From Colwellia sp. (GTDB lineage Bacteria; Pseudomonadota; Gammaproteobacteria; Enterobacterales; Alteromonadaceae), in assembly GCA_002733765.1 (NCBI GenBank), contig NVWU01000007.1:221568-270104 (forward strand): a DNA stretch of 48,537 bases. The letters run 5' to 3'. The position numbers were made by a program, and so were the translations under genes. The notes under the pieces were generated by a model. That model was not told where the DNA came from. It did not search any database and was given only the letters and a program-made list of their open reading frames with translations. Positions 16,766-25,483 of this stretch are shown one piece after another. Numbering within the stretch: the first letter of the stretch is position 1; every line of letters starts with the position of its first letter.

Positions 16766-18244
16766 TCATGACTCTTCTCTCAGTAAGCATCGTCCTCTTG
16801 GCTCATCACCTTCATGAAGTACAACATCGGAATGTAGGAACTGTGCAGCCTCTGCTGAGCTTTTCACTTTAGAAGCACTGCGGGTCAACATTTCTGCTTC
16901 AAACTCAGTTAATACACTTGCTCTCACACCCGTTTCTCGCCATTGAGACATAGGTCTACACCCTATTGATATGCCCCGAGCCAATGATAGCGCGTCTAAC
17001 AGCGCTTGATTTGCCCCTTGCCCTTTAAATGGACTCATCGGGTGGGCAGCATCGCCGATCAAGGTTACTTTATCTGCTTTTTCCAACAATTCTGCATTGA
17101 GTAATTCACGGTCATAAGCCGGGTAACCAGAAATTAGCGATGACTTAGTAGCCGATAAAATTTGAGGAATGGGATCATGCCACGGGCACCTTTTAGAGGC
17201 TTCTTCTTTAAGTGCTTGAGGACCTTTAGCGCTCAACGCCTTAGCATCCTCTTCTGGTATAGGGAAGCTAAGTTGCCACATTACCGACTCTGAATTATAA
17301 GGCATGATGTAGATTCGTTCATGGCCATTGGCAGTTTGAAATACCGTAGCCGAGTCGAGCAAAGGGCTTTCAAGCCCGTTGAGATCAGCCAAAGGACAGA
17401 TACCTAAAATCACAATACAACCTAGGTATTGTAGCGGTCTTAGCTCATCTCCAATCAATAATTTTCGTACCGAACTGCGGATACCATCGGCACCCACAAC
17501 AAGGTCGGCCTTAACATGCTTTATTTCTGCGCTGCTTTCGTTCTTGGTCTTTCCTTTAGTGTTAATTTTAAAGCTCAGATTAACGGCAGCACCTTCAGTT
17601 TCCTTAAAATCAACTAATTGGTGATCCCACTTAACCGCATCATGACCACCAAGTTGCTCAAGCAAAGCAAAGCGTAAAGATTGGCGGGCGATATGTATAT
17701 TTCTGCGTTTTACAGAGGTTTTTAACTCAGACGGCAACCACTTTCTTATGCCCCATTCTCCAATCTCTTTGCCATCAGTGGTGTGTACCACATGTCTTGT
17801 AGAAATTACGCCATGCTTTAGTGAGAAAATGCCTAATCCTTCGATTGCTTTACTTGCCTGTTGCAAGGTGAGGCCATAACCTTGAGAGCGAGCACCAAAA
17901 CCGCTATCACGTTCATAAAGTGTAAAAGGAATACCGCGGTGTTTACATGCTACAGCCAAAGCTACTCCACCTATGCCACCACCAATAATCGCAACATGTG
18001 GGTAGTTTTCTGTATCGGCTATAGGATGACTAGCTGATTGAACTAAGCCAGAGCCGCTACAGTTCAAACAATCATAGAGGTGACCTTTCGGTCGAACGGG
18101 GGGGGTGCCTTCGCCATTCATTTCTTCAAAGTGCGCTAATGCTCTTTGAAAGCTGAGTTTCACTTTTTTGCGCAGCTTTCTCGTTTTTTTTCCGCGTCCC
18201 TGACATTCCTGACAAGTAGTCCAATTATGCTGTGTGTTTTCCAC
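16766..18244 (-). CDS. FAD-dependent monooxygenase with N-terminal zinc-ribbon-like segment
   Basis: A 492-residue protein. Residues 11-18 (CQECQGRG) and 59-66 (CLNCSGSG) are two CXXCXGXG units like those of the DnaJ zinc-binding region, separated by a basic helix; together they could bind one zinc ion. The rest is a group A flavin monooxygenase: GGGIGG at 88-93 for the FAD ADP part, GADGIRSSVR at 251-260 (DG motif) and GDAAHPMSPFKGQG at 397-410 (GD motif). Such enzymes hydroxylate aromatic or related small molecules with NAD(P)H. The start is GTG 18244 with AAGG about 12 bases upstream. It is flanked by non-coding DNA on both sides. The substrate is unknown. Confidence 0.85.
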   Translation of the reverse strand: MENTQHNWTTCQECQGRGKKTRKLRKKVKLSFQRALAHFEEMNGEGTPPVRPKGHLYDCLNCSGSGLVQSASHPIADTENYPHVAIIGGGIGGVALAVACKHRGIPFTLYERDSGFGARSQGYGLTLQQASKAIEGLGIFSLKHGVISTRHVVHTTDGKEIGEWGIRKWLPSELKTSVKRRNIHIARQSLRFALLEQLGGHDAVKWDHQLVDFKETEGAAVNLSFKINTKGKTKNESSAEIKHVKADLVVGADGIRSSVRKLLIGDELRPLQYLGCIVILGICPLADLNGLESPLLDSATVFQTANGHERIYIMPYNSESVMWQLSFPIPEEDAKALSAKGPQALKEEASKRCPWHDPIPQILSATKSSLISGYPAYDRELLNAELLEKADKVTLIGDAAHPMSPFKGQGANQALLDALSLARGISIGCRPMSQWRETGVRASVLTEFEAEMLTRSASKVKSSAEAAQFLHSDVVLHEGDEPRGRCLLREES

Positions 18245-19346
18245 TTTTTTTACCTTTTGGTTTCGCCAGAGATGACTCAGTCACAATCTATAAGGAGTAT
18301 TTTAACCGATACAGTGGATGCTAGCCTAATAGTAATATTGTAGACATGATTTATATTACATTTCAGTGGTTCAAAGAGAGGGCTAAGGTTGAACTCATAG
18401 CCTATATCGGTCATCAACTGAATTCGAGATCTGCATAGATAAGTTAATATAAGTGGTAAACACCCTTAGTCTGTAAGTATTTGTCTCTGGCCAAAACTGA
18501 ATAGTTCAAATTCAGGAAGGGTATAAACAATGATTAAAGCACGTTAACATCGCTAATTTAAACTGATAAATTCTCATTAATTAAATTATTTACCCGCAGG
18601 TTAAAATACAAAAGAGATGTATACCAAGCTAAGTATGATTATTAAATGAGCAAATATTGAGTGGGGCGGTTGAGCGTAAATTGAATTTTCACTAATAAAG
18701 TTAATTAGATAGCCAATTTATAATATTAATGGTGATACTTAGCTTTAGGGAAATCAGTCGAATATTTGAAATAATAGCCATCAGTTGCCAAGTACTATTA
18801 TTGATTTTGACTTAACTCAAATCAATTCAGTTCAAGTAGATACTATATTGATGATATATTAAAAGTACGCATAATTTAGTCTAAAACTAATAACTATGAT
18901 ATGACTAACAAGTCATTGATTATGAAATAGACAATGAGTTATCAGTAAAGAATAAACACCAAGAATTAATACTCAATAGAAAGTCTCAAACTAATTTGTA
19001 TTTAAATCAGGCTAGCTCATTAGGCAAACGGTACGTAAAGTTTACTGAGCAATAGTCGTAAAAATAAATTCCATGCACGTAGCATTTCCTTTTAAAAGCA
19101 GAAGATCCAGTTGTTAACTTGTAAACGGTATTTATCAAACTAACTAAAGCACTACATAAACTAATTAATTCAAAAAGATTAATCCCAGTATAAATGATGA
19201 TCGGATGCCATTATTAAACTTTACTTAATATTAATAATAACAGGGACAACCACCCTCGCATCTATACAAGCCCGCTATGTCCGATACTCTTCAGTATTGG
19301 ACATAGTGGGTAGGATGAATTAAACTAGCTTCATCTGCCTATCTAC
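18245..19346. other. Long AT-rich region without a recognisable gene
   Basis: About 1.1 kb with frequent stops in all frames and no reading frame I can support. Near the left edge a TGACTCAGTCA palindrome (18272-18282) lies upstream of the monooxygenase start and could be a regulator site. Near the right edge is the strong hairpin listed separately at 19271-19310. The gap and its high AT content next to a recombinase gene suggest decayed inserted DNA, but no remnant could be identified. Confidence 0.6.
19271..19310. repeat. Long perfect hairpin just upstream of the recombinase gene
   Basis: Two 18-base arms (CCCGCTATGTCCGATACT and AGTATTGGACATAGTGGG) pair along their whole length with two G-T pairs, around a 4-base loop. 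It has no T-run. Its position about 50 bases before the recombinase start suggests a recombination or regulatory site, though a terminator for transcription from the left cannot be ruled out. Confidence 0.6.
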
Positions 19347-19361
19347 TTGGTTTTACGAATA

Positions 19362-20603
19362 ATGCTATTAAATAAACCTGTCCCTTTATATCCACCATAC
19401 GTTGATTTATGTGAGTTTGATTTTGATGACTATCCTGAGTTAGATAAAATATTCTCATCAAATGAACCTTGGTGGCTTGAGCAATTTAATTGGGGAAAGA
19501 TTTTCCTTACCTATATAGGAAGAAATAAATCTGCACATACTTATGAGCGATTTAGAAATGACGTTGAACGTTTTCTTTTATGGTCATTCATTGAAAAGAA
19601 AAAACCAATAGATCAATTACGTAAATCAGATTTTCTAGAATACGCTGACTTTTGTTGGCAGCCTCCAGTTACTTGGATTGGCACATCAAATCAAGAACGC
19701 TTCAAAATAACCAATGGTTATTCAGCTGCTAATGAACTTTGGTTTCCTTATAAAATGCAGGCACCTAAAAGTCTAAAAGCTGAATATGTTATTGATAAGA
19801 AAAAATATCGTCCCTCACAACAAACGCTTACATCAATGTTTACCGCCATTATCGCTTTCTACAATTACTTAATGGCTGATGATTATTGCATTGGTAACCC
19901 TGCACAAATCGCTAAAAAAGATTGCCGTCACTTTATAATAGATTCACAAGTTAAAGAAATTAAACGTTTAACGGCTAGTCAATGGCAATATGTTTTAGAT
20001 ACAGCCGTTGAAATGGCTGATGAAAATCCCATGTTCGAACGAAATCTATTTGTTATTGCCGCATTAAAAACCCTCTTTTTAAGAATTTCAGAGTTATCTG
20101 AGCGTACTAATTGGTCTCCAACAATGGGACACTTCTGGCAAGATGATGATGAAAATTGGTGGCTTAAAGTTTTTGGTAAAAGCCGTAAAATACGTGATAT
20201 TACCGTTCCGCTTGATTTCTTACCTTTTTTAGAGCGTTATCGTGCTTCCCGTGGCTTGCTAGGTTTGCCATCAAGTAATGAGAATTCGATTCTTGTTGAA
20301 AAAGTACGTGGTCAAGGCGGTATGACATCTCGCCATTTACGCCGTTTAGTGCAAAGTGTTTTCGATCAAGCGCATGAGAATATGCGACTATCTGAAGGTG
20401 AAAATAAGGCATTAAAATTGAAAGAAGCTTCTGCCCATTGGTTAAGACATACTGGTGCTAGTATGGAAATTGAACGCGGGCGCCCTCTTAAGGATATTTC
20501 AGAAGATCTTGGTCATGCAAGTATGGCAACCACTGATACTGTTTATGTTCAAAGTGAAAATAAGAAACGTGCTGAAAGTGGTAAACGAAGAAAGGTGGAT
20601 TAA
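19362..20603 (+). CDS. Lone tyrosine recombinase / integrase
   Basis: A 413-residue site-specific recombinase. All catalytic residues can be seen: Arg241 in LFLRISEL, Lys273 in FGKSRK, His359 and Arg362 in HWLRHTGAS, His385 in LGHASM and the nucleophile Tyr395 in TDTVYVQ. The N-terminal SAM-like core-binding domain lies at about residues 40-180. ATG 19362 is chosen; an in-frame TTG at 19347 is possible and neither has a ribosome site. It is not an integron integrase by eye: I cannot find the extra helix segment of IntI between motif boxes. No phage or plasmid genes flank it, so it may be a relic or a single-gene mobile unit. The C-terminus is basic (GKRRKVD). Confidence 0.85.
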   Translation: MLLNKPVPLYPPYVDLCEFDFDDYPELDKIFSSNEPWWLEQFNWGKIFLTYIGRNKSAHTYERFRNDVERFLLWSFIEKKKPIDQLRKSDFLEYADFCWQPPVTWIGTSNQERFKITNGYSAANELWFPYKMQAPKSLKAEYVIDKKKYRPSQQTLTSMFTAIIAFYNYLMADDYCIGNPAQIAKKDCRHFIIDSQVKEIKRLTASQWQYVLDTAVEMADENPMFERNLFVIAALKTLFLRISELSERTNWSPTMGHFWQDDDENWWLKVFGKSRKIRDITVPLDFLPFLERYRASRGLLGLPSSNENSILVEKVRGQGGMTSRHLRRLVQSVFDQAHENMRLSEGENKALKLKEASAHWLRHTGASMEIERGRPLKDISEDLGHASMATTDTVYVQSENKKRAESGKRRKVD

Positions 20604-20762
20604 AACAGCGCGCTATGTGATTATTTCCCTGTAATGACCGCCGAAGTTTATTATAATTCACGTAGCGTTAGGCTATTATTTAAACAAACCAACTTACAAG
20701 CCATGATATTAAAGAGCTAAAGCTAATTATATGATCATTTAAACAAGCTGAAATTGGCATTA

Positions 20763-20796
20763 AATAACGGATTAAATTACTCTTTAATCCGTTATT
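20763..20796. terminator. Hairpin between convergent recombinase and transporter genes
   Basis: A perfect 14-base-pair stem (AATAACGGATTAAA with TTTAATCCGTTATT) with a 6-base loop, in the 317-base gap between two convergent genes. The T-run is short on both sides. A bidirectional terminator is the simplest reading. I see no gene in the rest of this gap. Confidence 0.6.
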
Positions 20797-20920
20797 ACAC
20801 TTATAATTTAGAAATTAAACATAAGCGCCCTGCTTAAATAGCTTTTGATAAAAGCGACCTTACAGAATTAACTAGCAGGTATGATACTGCACTAATAACA
20901 AACGAACTAAGACTAGCTAA

Positions 20921-21781
20921 TTATTTTCGTTTTGCAATCAATAGAGCTGACACAATCAACAGTGATCCGATGGCAAGCCTGCCAATTTCTTCTGGTGTTC
21001 CACCTTTAGCTTCACCAAAAATGAACAAAGAGGCAAACATAGCCAGTGGCACAACCGCATTATTAAATGTTGCTAATACACCGACACTTGTTTGAGTTCC
21101 GCCTTTATTCCACAGAAAGAAACAAAGCCCAGAGGCAATTATCCCCATATAAACTAAAACGAACCACTGCGTTGGTGTTGCGTTTAATGGAATCGGTGGT
21201 TGTTGAGAAATTATCAGCGTAGCAATGGTGGTAAAAACGGCAGCACCTAGGTATAAAAAGCCAAATATAGAGCTATCACTAATATGCGCTCTATTTTGTT
21301 TCCAATCGCGATAATAAACTTGCCCAAAAGCAAAGGCCATATTAGCTATTTGCATAAGACCAAAACCTAGCCAAATTTCGTTTGAGTCTATATTGCCCAT
21401 CTTTATAATCGCGGCGCCAAAAACGGAAAGTATAGTGGCCAATAAATACCAAGGCGTAAAACAACGCTGTCGAAGATCGTTGATAATAACGATATAAAGT
21501 GGCGTAAGCACGCTAAATAGCGCAACCAGATGCGATGGTAGATAACGAAAAGCGGAAAGATAACAGGTATACATTACCCCGTATTGAAGTGCGCCAAGCA
21601 GTATGAGCTGCCACTTTTCTTGCAAGTTGGTGTTACGTAATTTTATAAAGGGAATAAAAGCAATTAGCGCAAGTAACAGGCGGGTATCTGCTATTTGAAG
21701 TGGGTCAATACCTTTGAGCGTATTGCCAATAAGACCAAAAGAAAAAGCCCAAATTAGTGTAGGGATCATGAGATAAATCAT
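20921..21781 (-). CDS. EamA/DMT-family membrane transporter
   Basis: A 286-residue inner-membrane protein with about ten hydrophobic helices in two EamA repeats, typical of the drug/metabolite transporter superfamily (RhaT/YdcZ-like). N-terminal TLIWAFSFGLIGNTLKG and RLLLALIAFIPF are family-like, and the second repeat has GLCFFLWNKGGTQTSVG and TFNNAVVPLAMFASL. These carriers usually export amino acids or other metabolites; the substrate cannot be read from sequence. It lies 132 bases after a TonB-dependent receptor on the same strand, with a palindromic repeat between them, so cotranscription is uncertain. Confidence 0.85.
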   Translation of the reverse strand: MIYLMIPTLIWAFSFGLIGNTLKGIDPLQIADTRLLLALIAFIPFIKLRNTNLQEKWQLILLGALQYGVMYTCYLSAFRYLPSHLVALFSVLTPLYIVIINDLRQRCFTPWYLLATILSVFGAAIIKMGNIDSNEIWLGFGLMQIANMAFAFGQVYYRDWKQNRAHISDSSIFGFLYLGAAVFTTIATLIISQQPPIPLNATPTQWFVLVYMGIIASGLCFFLWNKGGTQTSVGVLATFNNAVVPLAMFASLFIFGEAKGGTPEEIGRLAIGSLLIVSALLIAKRK

Positions 21782-21844
21782 TAAAAATCTCTAATAATTA
21801 CTGTCAATTTGGCCCCATCAATAACTGAAGCCGATGCAAAGTAT

Positions 21845-21906
21845 TATACCCGCTCCACTTGAAGATGCTCAGCCTTCCTGAAACGAGCATTAAGTGAGCG
21901 GGTATA
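21845..21906. repeat. Copy of a dispersed TATACC palindromic repeat
   Basis: The ends TATACCCGCTC and GAGCGGGTATA are inverted, and the inner arms CACTTGAAGATGCTC and GAGCATTAAGTG continue the pairing. The left part resembles 24703, 40617 and 41867, which share TATAC(C), CACTTCAA and GATGC. It lies between the receptor and transporter genes. Confidence 0.65.
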
Positions 21907-21913
21907 TACAATT

Positions 21914-23797
21914 TTACCAGTGGTAGGTAGCACTGATAGTGTATTGTTCGCCACGACCCGGTGTACCAGGTATCTCTTCAAAAGATTCATCCCAAAGATT
22001 GTCTGCTGCAAGCATAATATCCAAACCTTTAATTTGCGCAAGAGAAATCTTTAATGAAAGGTGTGTGAATAAAGCATTGTCATCACCATTTCTTAGCGTA
22101 TTTTCTTCTTGTTTGCGCCATTCATTATCAACACGCACTTCAACAATGTCACTCGGATGCCAAATAACAGCGAATGTTACCCGATGATCTGGGAAGTTTA
22201 ATGCATAAAAACTAGCATCTATATCCGCAGCGCCATAATTTTCCGACTTTTCAAGGAAGGTGTAACTAGTGATTATTTCTGCATTGTCGAAACGCTTTAC
22301 CACAAGTAGTTCTAAACCTAACGTATCTATATCGACCGGATTTGCAGAGCGAGCAGACGTTGAGCTCAAGCTATAGGTCCAATCGGTTAAATCATTATCT
22401 TGTCGATAAAAAAGTGCAGAATCAAGGCGCCAAGTTTCGCGATCTAATGCCAAGCCTAGTTCTATATTTTTAGTCGTTTCTCGCTCAAGATTATAATTAC
22501 TTCTGAACAACCCACCGCTATCACTACCACCTATAGCGGTATAACCTGCTACTTGACTGGCTTCTGCATAAGAGAAATAAAGCGTTTGTGAGCTATCGTC
22601 AGCATTTATTGTCTCCCACGTTATATCACCAAGCAGTGATACTTGTGAATCGTCTCGGTTGGTATCGTCAAAAGCAGCGCCAAGACGGAAAGTTAACTGT
22701 TGATCGTTTTGTAGATCCATTTGGTATTCAGGTAATACACTGAGCTTGTAATAATGACGAGAAGTGAAATTATTTTCTAGCGTGGTTGATTCAATTTTGT
22801 CTGCAATAAACTGTGTTGAATAATTCAGTGCAAAGGCTGCGGTTTGTGCATGGCGACCGGATAACGCTATCGATTTAACCTCAGTTTTGTGAAAAGCTTC
22901 AAAAATATCAGGGTTTTCACGGGAAAAAACATAATGGTCTTTGTTACGACGATAGTAAGTGGAAATTTCAAATGTGCTGTCTTGTGCATATTCTTGTTTA
23001 TGATTAAGTATCAATAGTTGTGTATCAAGTTCTTCAGTTTCATTGACATTAAATGGCGTGTACATATTTGGCCAGCCAAAAAATTTGTCTTGAGAGCCCA
23101 AAAACAGATCGGTCTGTGATGAAGGTCCTACTAACTGAATACGACCAGAAGCACGTTGAAAATCATGATCGCCATTCTCTATAGTGCCATCACTTTCAGA
23201 GCGAGAGAATTCACCTTCAAAACCAATAGTCCACTCGGTAGAGTCACCAAGTGCCATACTGACACCGCTGTGTACTCGTTGTAAATTAAAGTTGTTATTG
23301 CCTGCGCCAATTGAAGCACTACCTGCCGTTTTTATCGGTGTCCAGTCGCGGGAAACAGTACCTACCGAGCTATTAACACCAAGAAGTGCATTATCTGCGC
23401 CAGTCAGTACATTAGCGTTACTTAACATTTCCTGCGCAATAGGAATTTCAGCAAAGTAATGTCCGGTTTGTGGATCAAGTAACGTCGCGCTGCCCACTCT
23501 AAAGCCAGTATTTTCGAAAATACCACCACGAATAGTTACATCGGCTTGAGCTTCTGCCATATTGCGTGACTGTAGGTCAACGCGTGGGTCATATTCTAAA
23601 TTAGAAACGGGCGAACCAAAGGTTCCCACAGGTTTAGTATTAGCCGTGGTTGAGCTCTCAACCGTAATTTTCTCAATATCATTACTGATTTTAGTGCTGA
23701 CTTCTTCACTTACGGCATAAATATCGTCGGAGGCTGATGAAAAAGTCGATAGGCTAAATAACAACGCGGGCAAAGTAATTTGTACAACTCGAATCAT
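21914..23797 (-). CDS. TonB-dependent outer-membrane receptor
   Basis: A 627-residue receptor. A signal peptide (hydrophobic residues 5-18, likely cut near FSSAS) is followed by EKITVESST, a possible TonB box, and a short plug with ADVTIRGGIFENTGFRVG and NVLTGADNALLGVNSSVG. The remainder is beta-barrel, ending SATYHW with the terminal aromatic residue used for outer-membrane insertion. The plug lacks the usual P-G-V DVL segment of siderophore receptors. No riboswitch or iron-box could be recognised upstream, so the ligand is unknown. Neighbours (EamA transporter, MsrA) do not help. Confidence 0.88.
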   Translation of the reverse strand: MIRVVQITLPALLFSLSTFSSASDDIYAVSEEVSTKISNDIEKITVESSTTANTKPVGTFGSPVSNLEYDPRVDLQSRNMAEAQADVTIRGGIFENTGFRVGSATLLDPQTGHYFAEIPIAQEMLSNANVLTGADNALLGVNSSVGTVSRDWTPIKTAGSASIGAGNNNFNLQRVHSGVSMALGDSTEWTIGFEGEFSRSESDGTIENGDHDFQRASGRIQLVGPSSQTDLFLGSQDKFFGWPNMYTPFNVNETEELDTQLLILNHKQEYAQDSTFEISTYYRRNKDHYVFSRENPDIFEAFHKTEVKSIALSGRHAQTAAFALNYSTQFIADKIESTTLENNFTSRHYYKLSVLPEYQMDLQNDQQLTFRLGAAFDDTNRDDSQVSLLGDITWETINADDSSQTLYFSYAEASQVAGYTAIGGSDSGGLFRSNYNLERETTKNIELGLALDRETWRLDSALFYRQDNDLTDWTYSLSSTSARSANPVDIDTLGLELLVVKRFDNAEIITSYTFLEKSENYGAADIDASFYALNFPDHRVTFAVIWHPSDIVEVRVDNEWRKQEENTLRNGDDNALFTHLSLKISLAQIKGLDIMLAADNLWDESFEEIPGTPGRGEQYTISATYHW

Positions 23798-24145
23798 GTT
23801 AATGTTCTCTATTTACACTGTTTTATCTATTGGTAAAAACGATTATTTTTCACTCCTCCACTCAGCCAAACAATGACCAGCTAGTAGAAAGAGTCATTCC
23901 GCATATTTGTGCTATACAGTGGGCTTAACATATTAGAACAACTACACGAATATATCGTATGATAGGCAGGGTTTAGTTGAAGGTAGTAATCGTTAGGTTA
24001 ATCAAGATTATATCTTAGCGAAACAAAATATTACACATGATAACCATTCTCAATGAACAATGATTTACAACTGAACATATAATAAACAGAATGATAATAC
24101 TTTATTCGCTATTACAATAATCAATAGGTTTTGTTAAGACCCAAT
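23798..24145. other. Divergent intergenic region, no gene seen
   Basis: About 350 AT-rich bases between the start of the receptor gene (minus) and msrA (plus). It must hold both promoters. I see no riboswitch, hairpin with T-run or small gene with a ribosome site. Confidence 0.5.
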
Positions 24146-24655
24146 ATGAAAACACAACAACATAATAAGAATGATGACCAAGAACGAGAAGTTATTTATT
24201 TTGCTGGGGGCTGCCTTTGGGGCGTGCAGGAATTTATTAAGCACCTACCTGGCGTTGTTGCAACAGAAGCAGGTCGAGCTAATGGCTTAACCGATACAAC
24301 CAAGAGTAGTTATGATGGCTATGCTGAGTGCGTAAAAGTAATTTTCTACCCAAACGCGGTTAATGTTATTGAGCTTATCGGTTATTTTTTCGAAATAATT
24401 GACCCTTACAGCATTAATAAGCAAGGCGAAGATGTTGGTAAGAAATACCGAACTGGAATATACAGTAAACAAAGCAGTCACCTCCAAGCAGCTATTGGAT
24501 ATATTACCCGTCGCGATGATGCAGATAAGGTTGTAGTGGAAATTTTGCCATTGCTAAACTATGTGAAAAGCGATGAGGAGCACCAAGAAAGATTAACTCG
24601 CTTTCCCAATGATTATTGTCATATTCCTAAGAAAATATTACATAAATACAAGTAG
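24146..24655 (+). CDS. msrA: Peptide-methionine (S)-S-oxide reductase
   Basis: MsrA reduces methionine-S-sulfoxide in proteins and free methionine, repairing oxidative damage in the cytoplasm. The product of 169 residues has the catalytic segment FAGGCLWGVQEF near residue 23, a variant of the common GCFWG with Leu for Phe and the nucleophilic cysteine kept. YFFEIIDPYSINKQGEDVG and YRTGIYS follow as in the family. I chose ATG 24146; the frame opens 15 bases earlier at a TTG with no support. The C-terminus lacks an obvious recycling cysteine pair, which varies in this family. Confidence 0.9.
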   Translation: MKTQQHNKNDDQEREVIYFAGGCLWGVQEFIKHLPGVVATEAGRANGLTDTTKSSYDGYAECVKVIFYPNAVNVIELIGYFFEIIDPYSINKQGEDVGKKYRTGIYSKQSSHLQAAIGYITRRDDADKVVVEILPLLNYVKSDEEHQERLTRFPNDYCHIPKKILHKYK

Positions 24656-24702
24656 TATTAAAAAGTGGCTAATGTGCCCTGCTCGTTTTCCTGTTCCTCT
24701 TA

Positions 24703-24735
24703 TATACCCGTAATCATTCAAGATGCGAGTTTTAG
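24703..24735. repeat. Partial copy of the TATACC repeat
   Basis: TATACCCGTAATCATTCAAG followed by ATGCGAG matches the left half of the elements at 21845 and 41867. No matching right arm is visible, so it is a half copy. Confidence 0.45.
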
Positions 24736-24829
24736 AACAGCTAAACGAGATACGGTGCTATTGGCATTAATTGTAATGACATAACGACCATTTTTACGCT
24801 AAAATGCTATGTACTAACAAGGAGTTACT

Positions 24830-25483
24830 GTGATTGAAGTCAAAGATTTATGCTTTATTCGTAATGATGGCGATAACAAACAAAGCATTTTAAATCAGCT
24901 TAATTTGTCTATACCCGCAGCACAACACCTTGCATTACTTGGTGATAGTGGCTCAGGTAAAACCACCTTTTTGCACATTCTAGCGGGCCTACTGCAAGCA
25001 GATAGTGGCTCAGTCAGTGTTAATAACCAAGAACTATCATTGCTTAATGAACGAGAACTTGCGCTTTATCGCCGTAAAATAGGGCTAATATTTCAGCATT
25101 ATCAATTACTTGATTGCCTAACTGTAAAACAAAATATTTTATTTCAGCACCAGCTAAACTTTCCAGGGCAAGCAGCGAGTGAATTTGATCCTCTCATCAA
25201 TGAATTAGGGCTACAAAATAAACTCAATGCGTTACCTCATCAGCTGTCTGGTGGTGAACAACAAAGAGTAGGTATCGCCAGAGCCTTACTAAATAAACCT
25301 CAGATCATTTTTGCAGATGAGCCTACCGGCAACTTAGATCAAAAACGCTCGCACCAAGTGGTAAAACTACTTACCGAATTATGCAGCGACCGACAAATCA
25401 ACCTAATAATGGTGACTCATAGCCATCAATTAACGGATTATTTTGATCAAGTTAAAGTGCTAAGAGATGGCCGCTTTGACTAA
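24830..25483 (+). CDS. ABC transporter ATP-binding protein, LolD/MacB type
   Basis: A 217-residue ATPase with Walker A GDSGSGKTT (residues 38-46), Q-loop IFQHYQLLDCLT, signature LSGGEQQR and Walker B IIFADEPTGNLD. The length and DEPTGNLD are typical of ATPases that drive FtsX-like permeases (LolD, MacB, AttE). The start is GTG 24830 with AAGGAG upstream. It overlaps the permease gene that follows by 17 bases, so they form one transport complex on the inner membrane. With the permease and the AttH-like protein after it, it matches the attEFGH gene order. Confidence 0.9.
   Translation: MIEVKDLCFIRNDGDNKQSILNQLNLSIPAAQHLALLGDSGSGKTTFLHILAGLLQADSGSVSVNNQELSLLNERELALYRRKIGLIFQHYQLLDCLTVKQNILFQHQLNFPGQAASEFDPLINELGLQNKLNALPHQLSGGEQQRVGIARALLNKPQIIFADEPTGNLDQKRSHQVVKLLTELCSDRQINLIMVTHSHQLTDYFDQVKVLRDGRFD

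Noticed and set aside
19362..20603. Recombinase as the integron integrase for the array at the right end
   Set aside because: It lacks the IntI-specific segment by eye, lies 25 kb away, and has no attI-like site next to cassettes.
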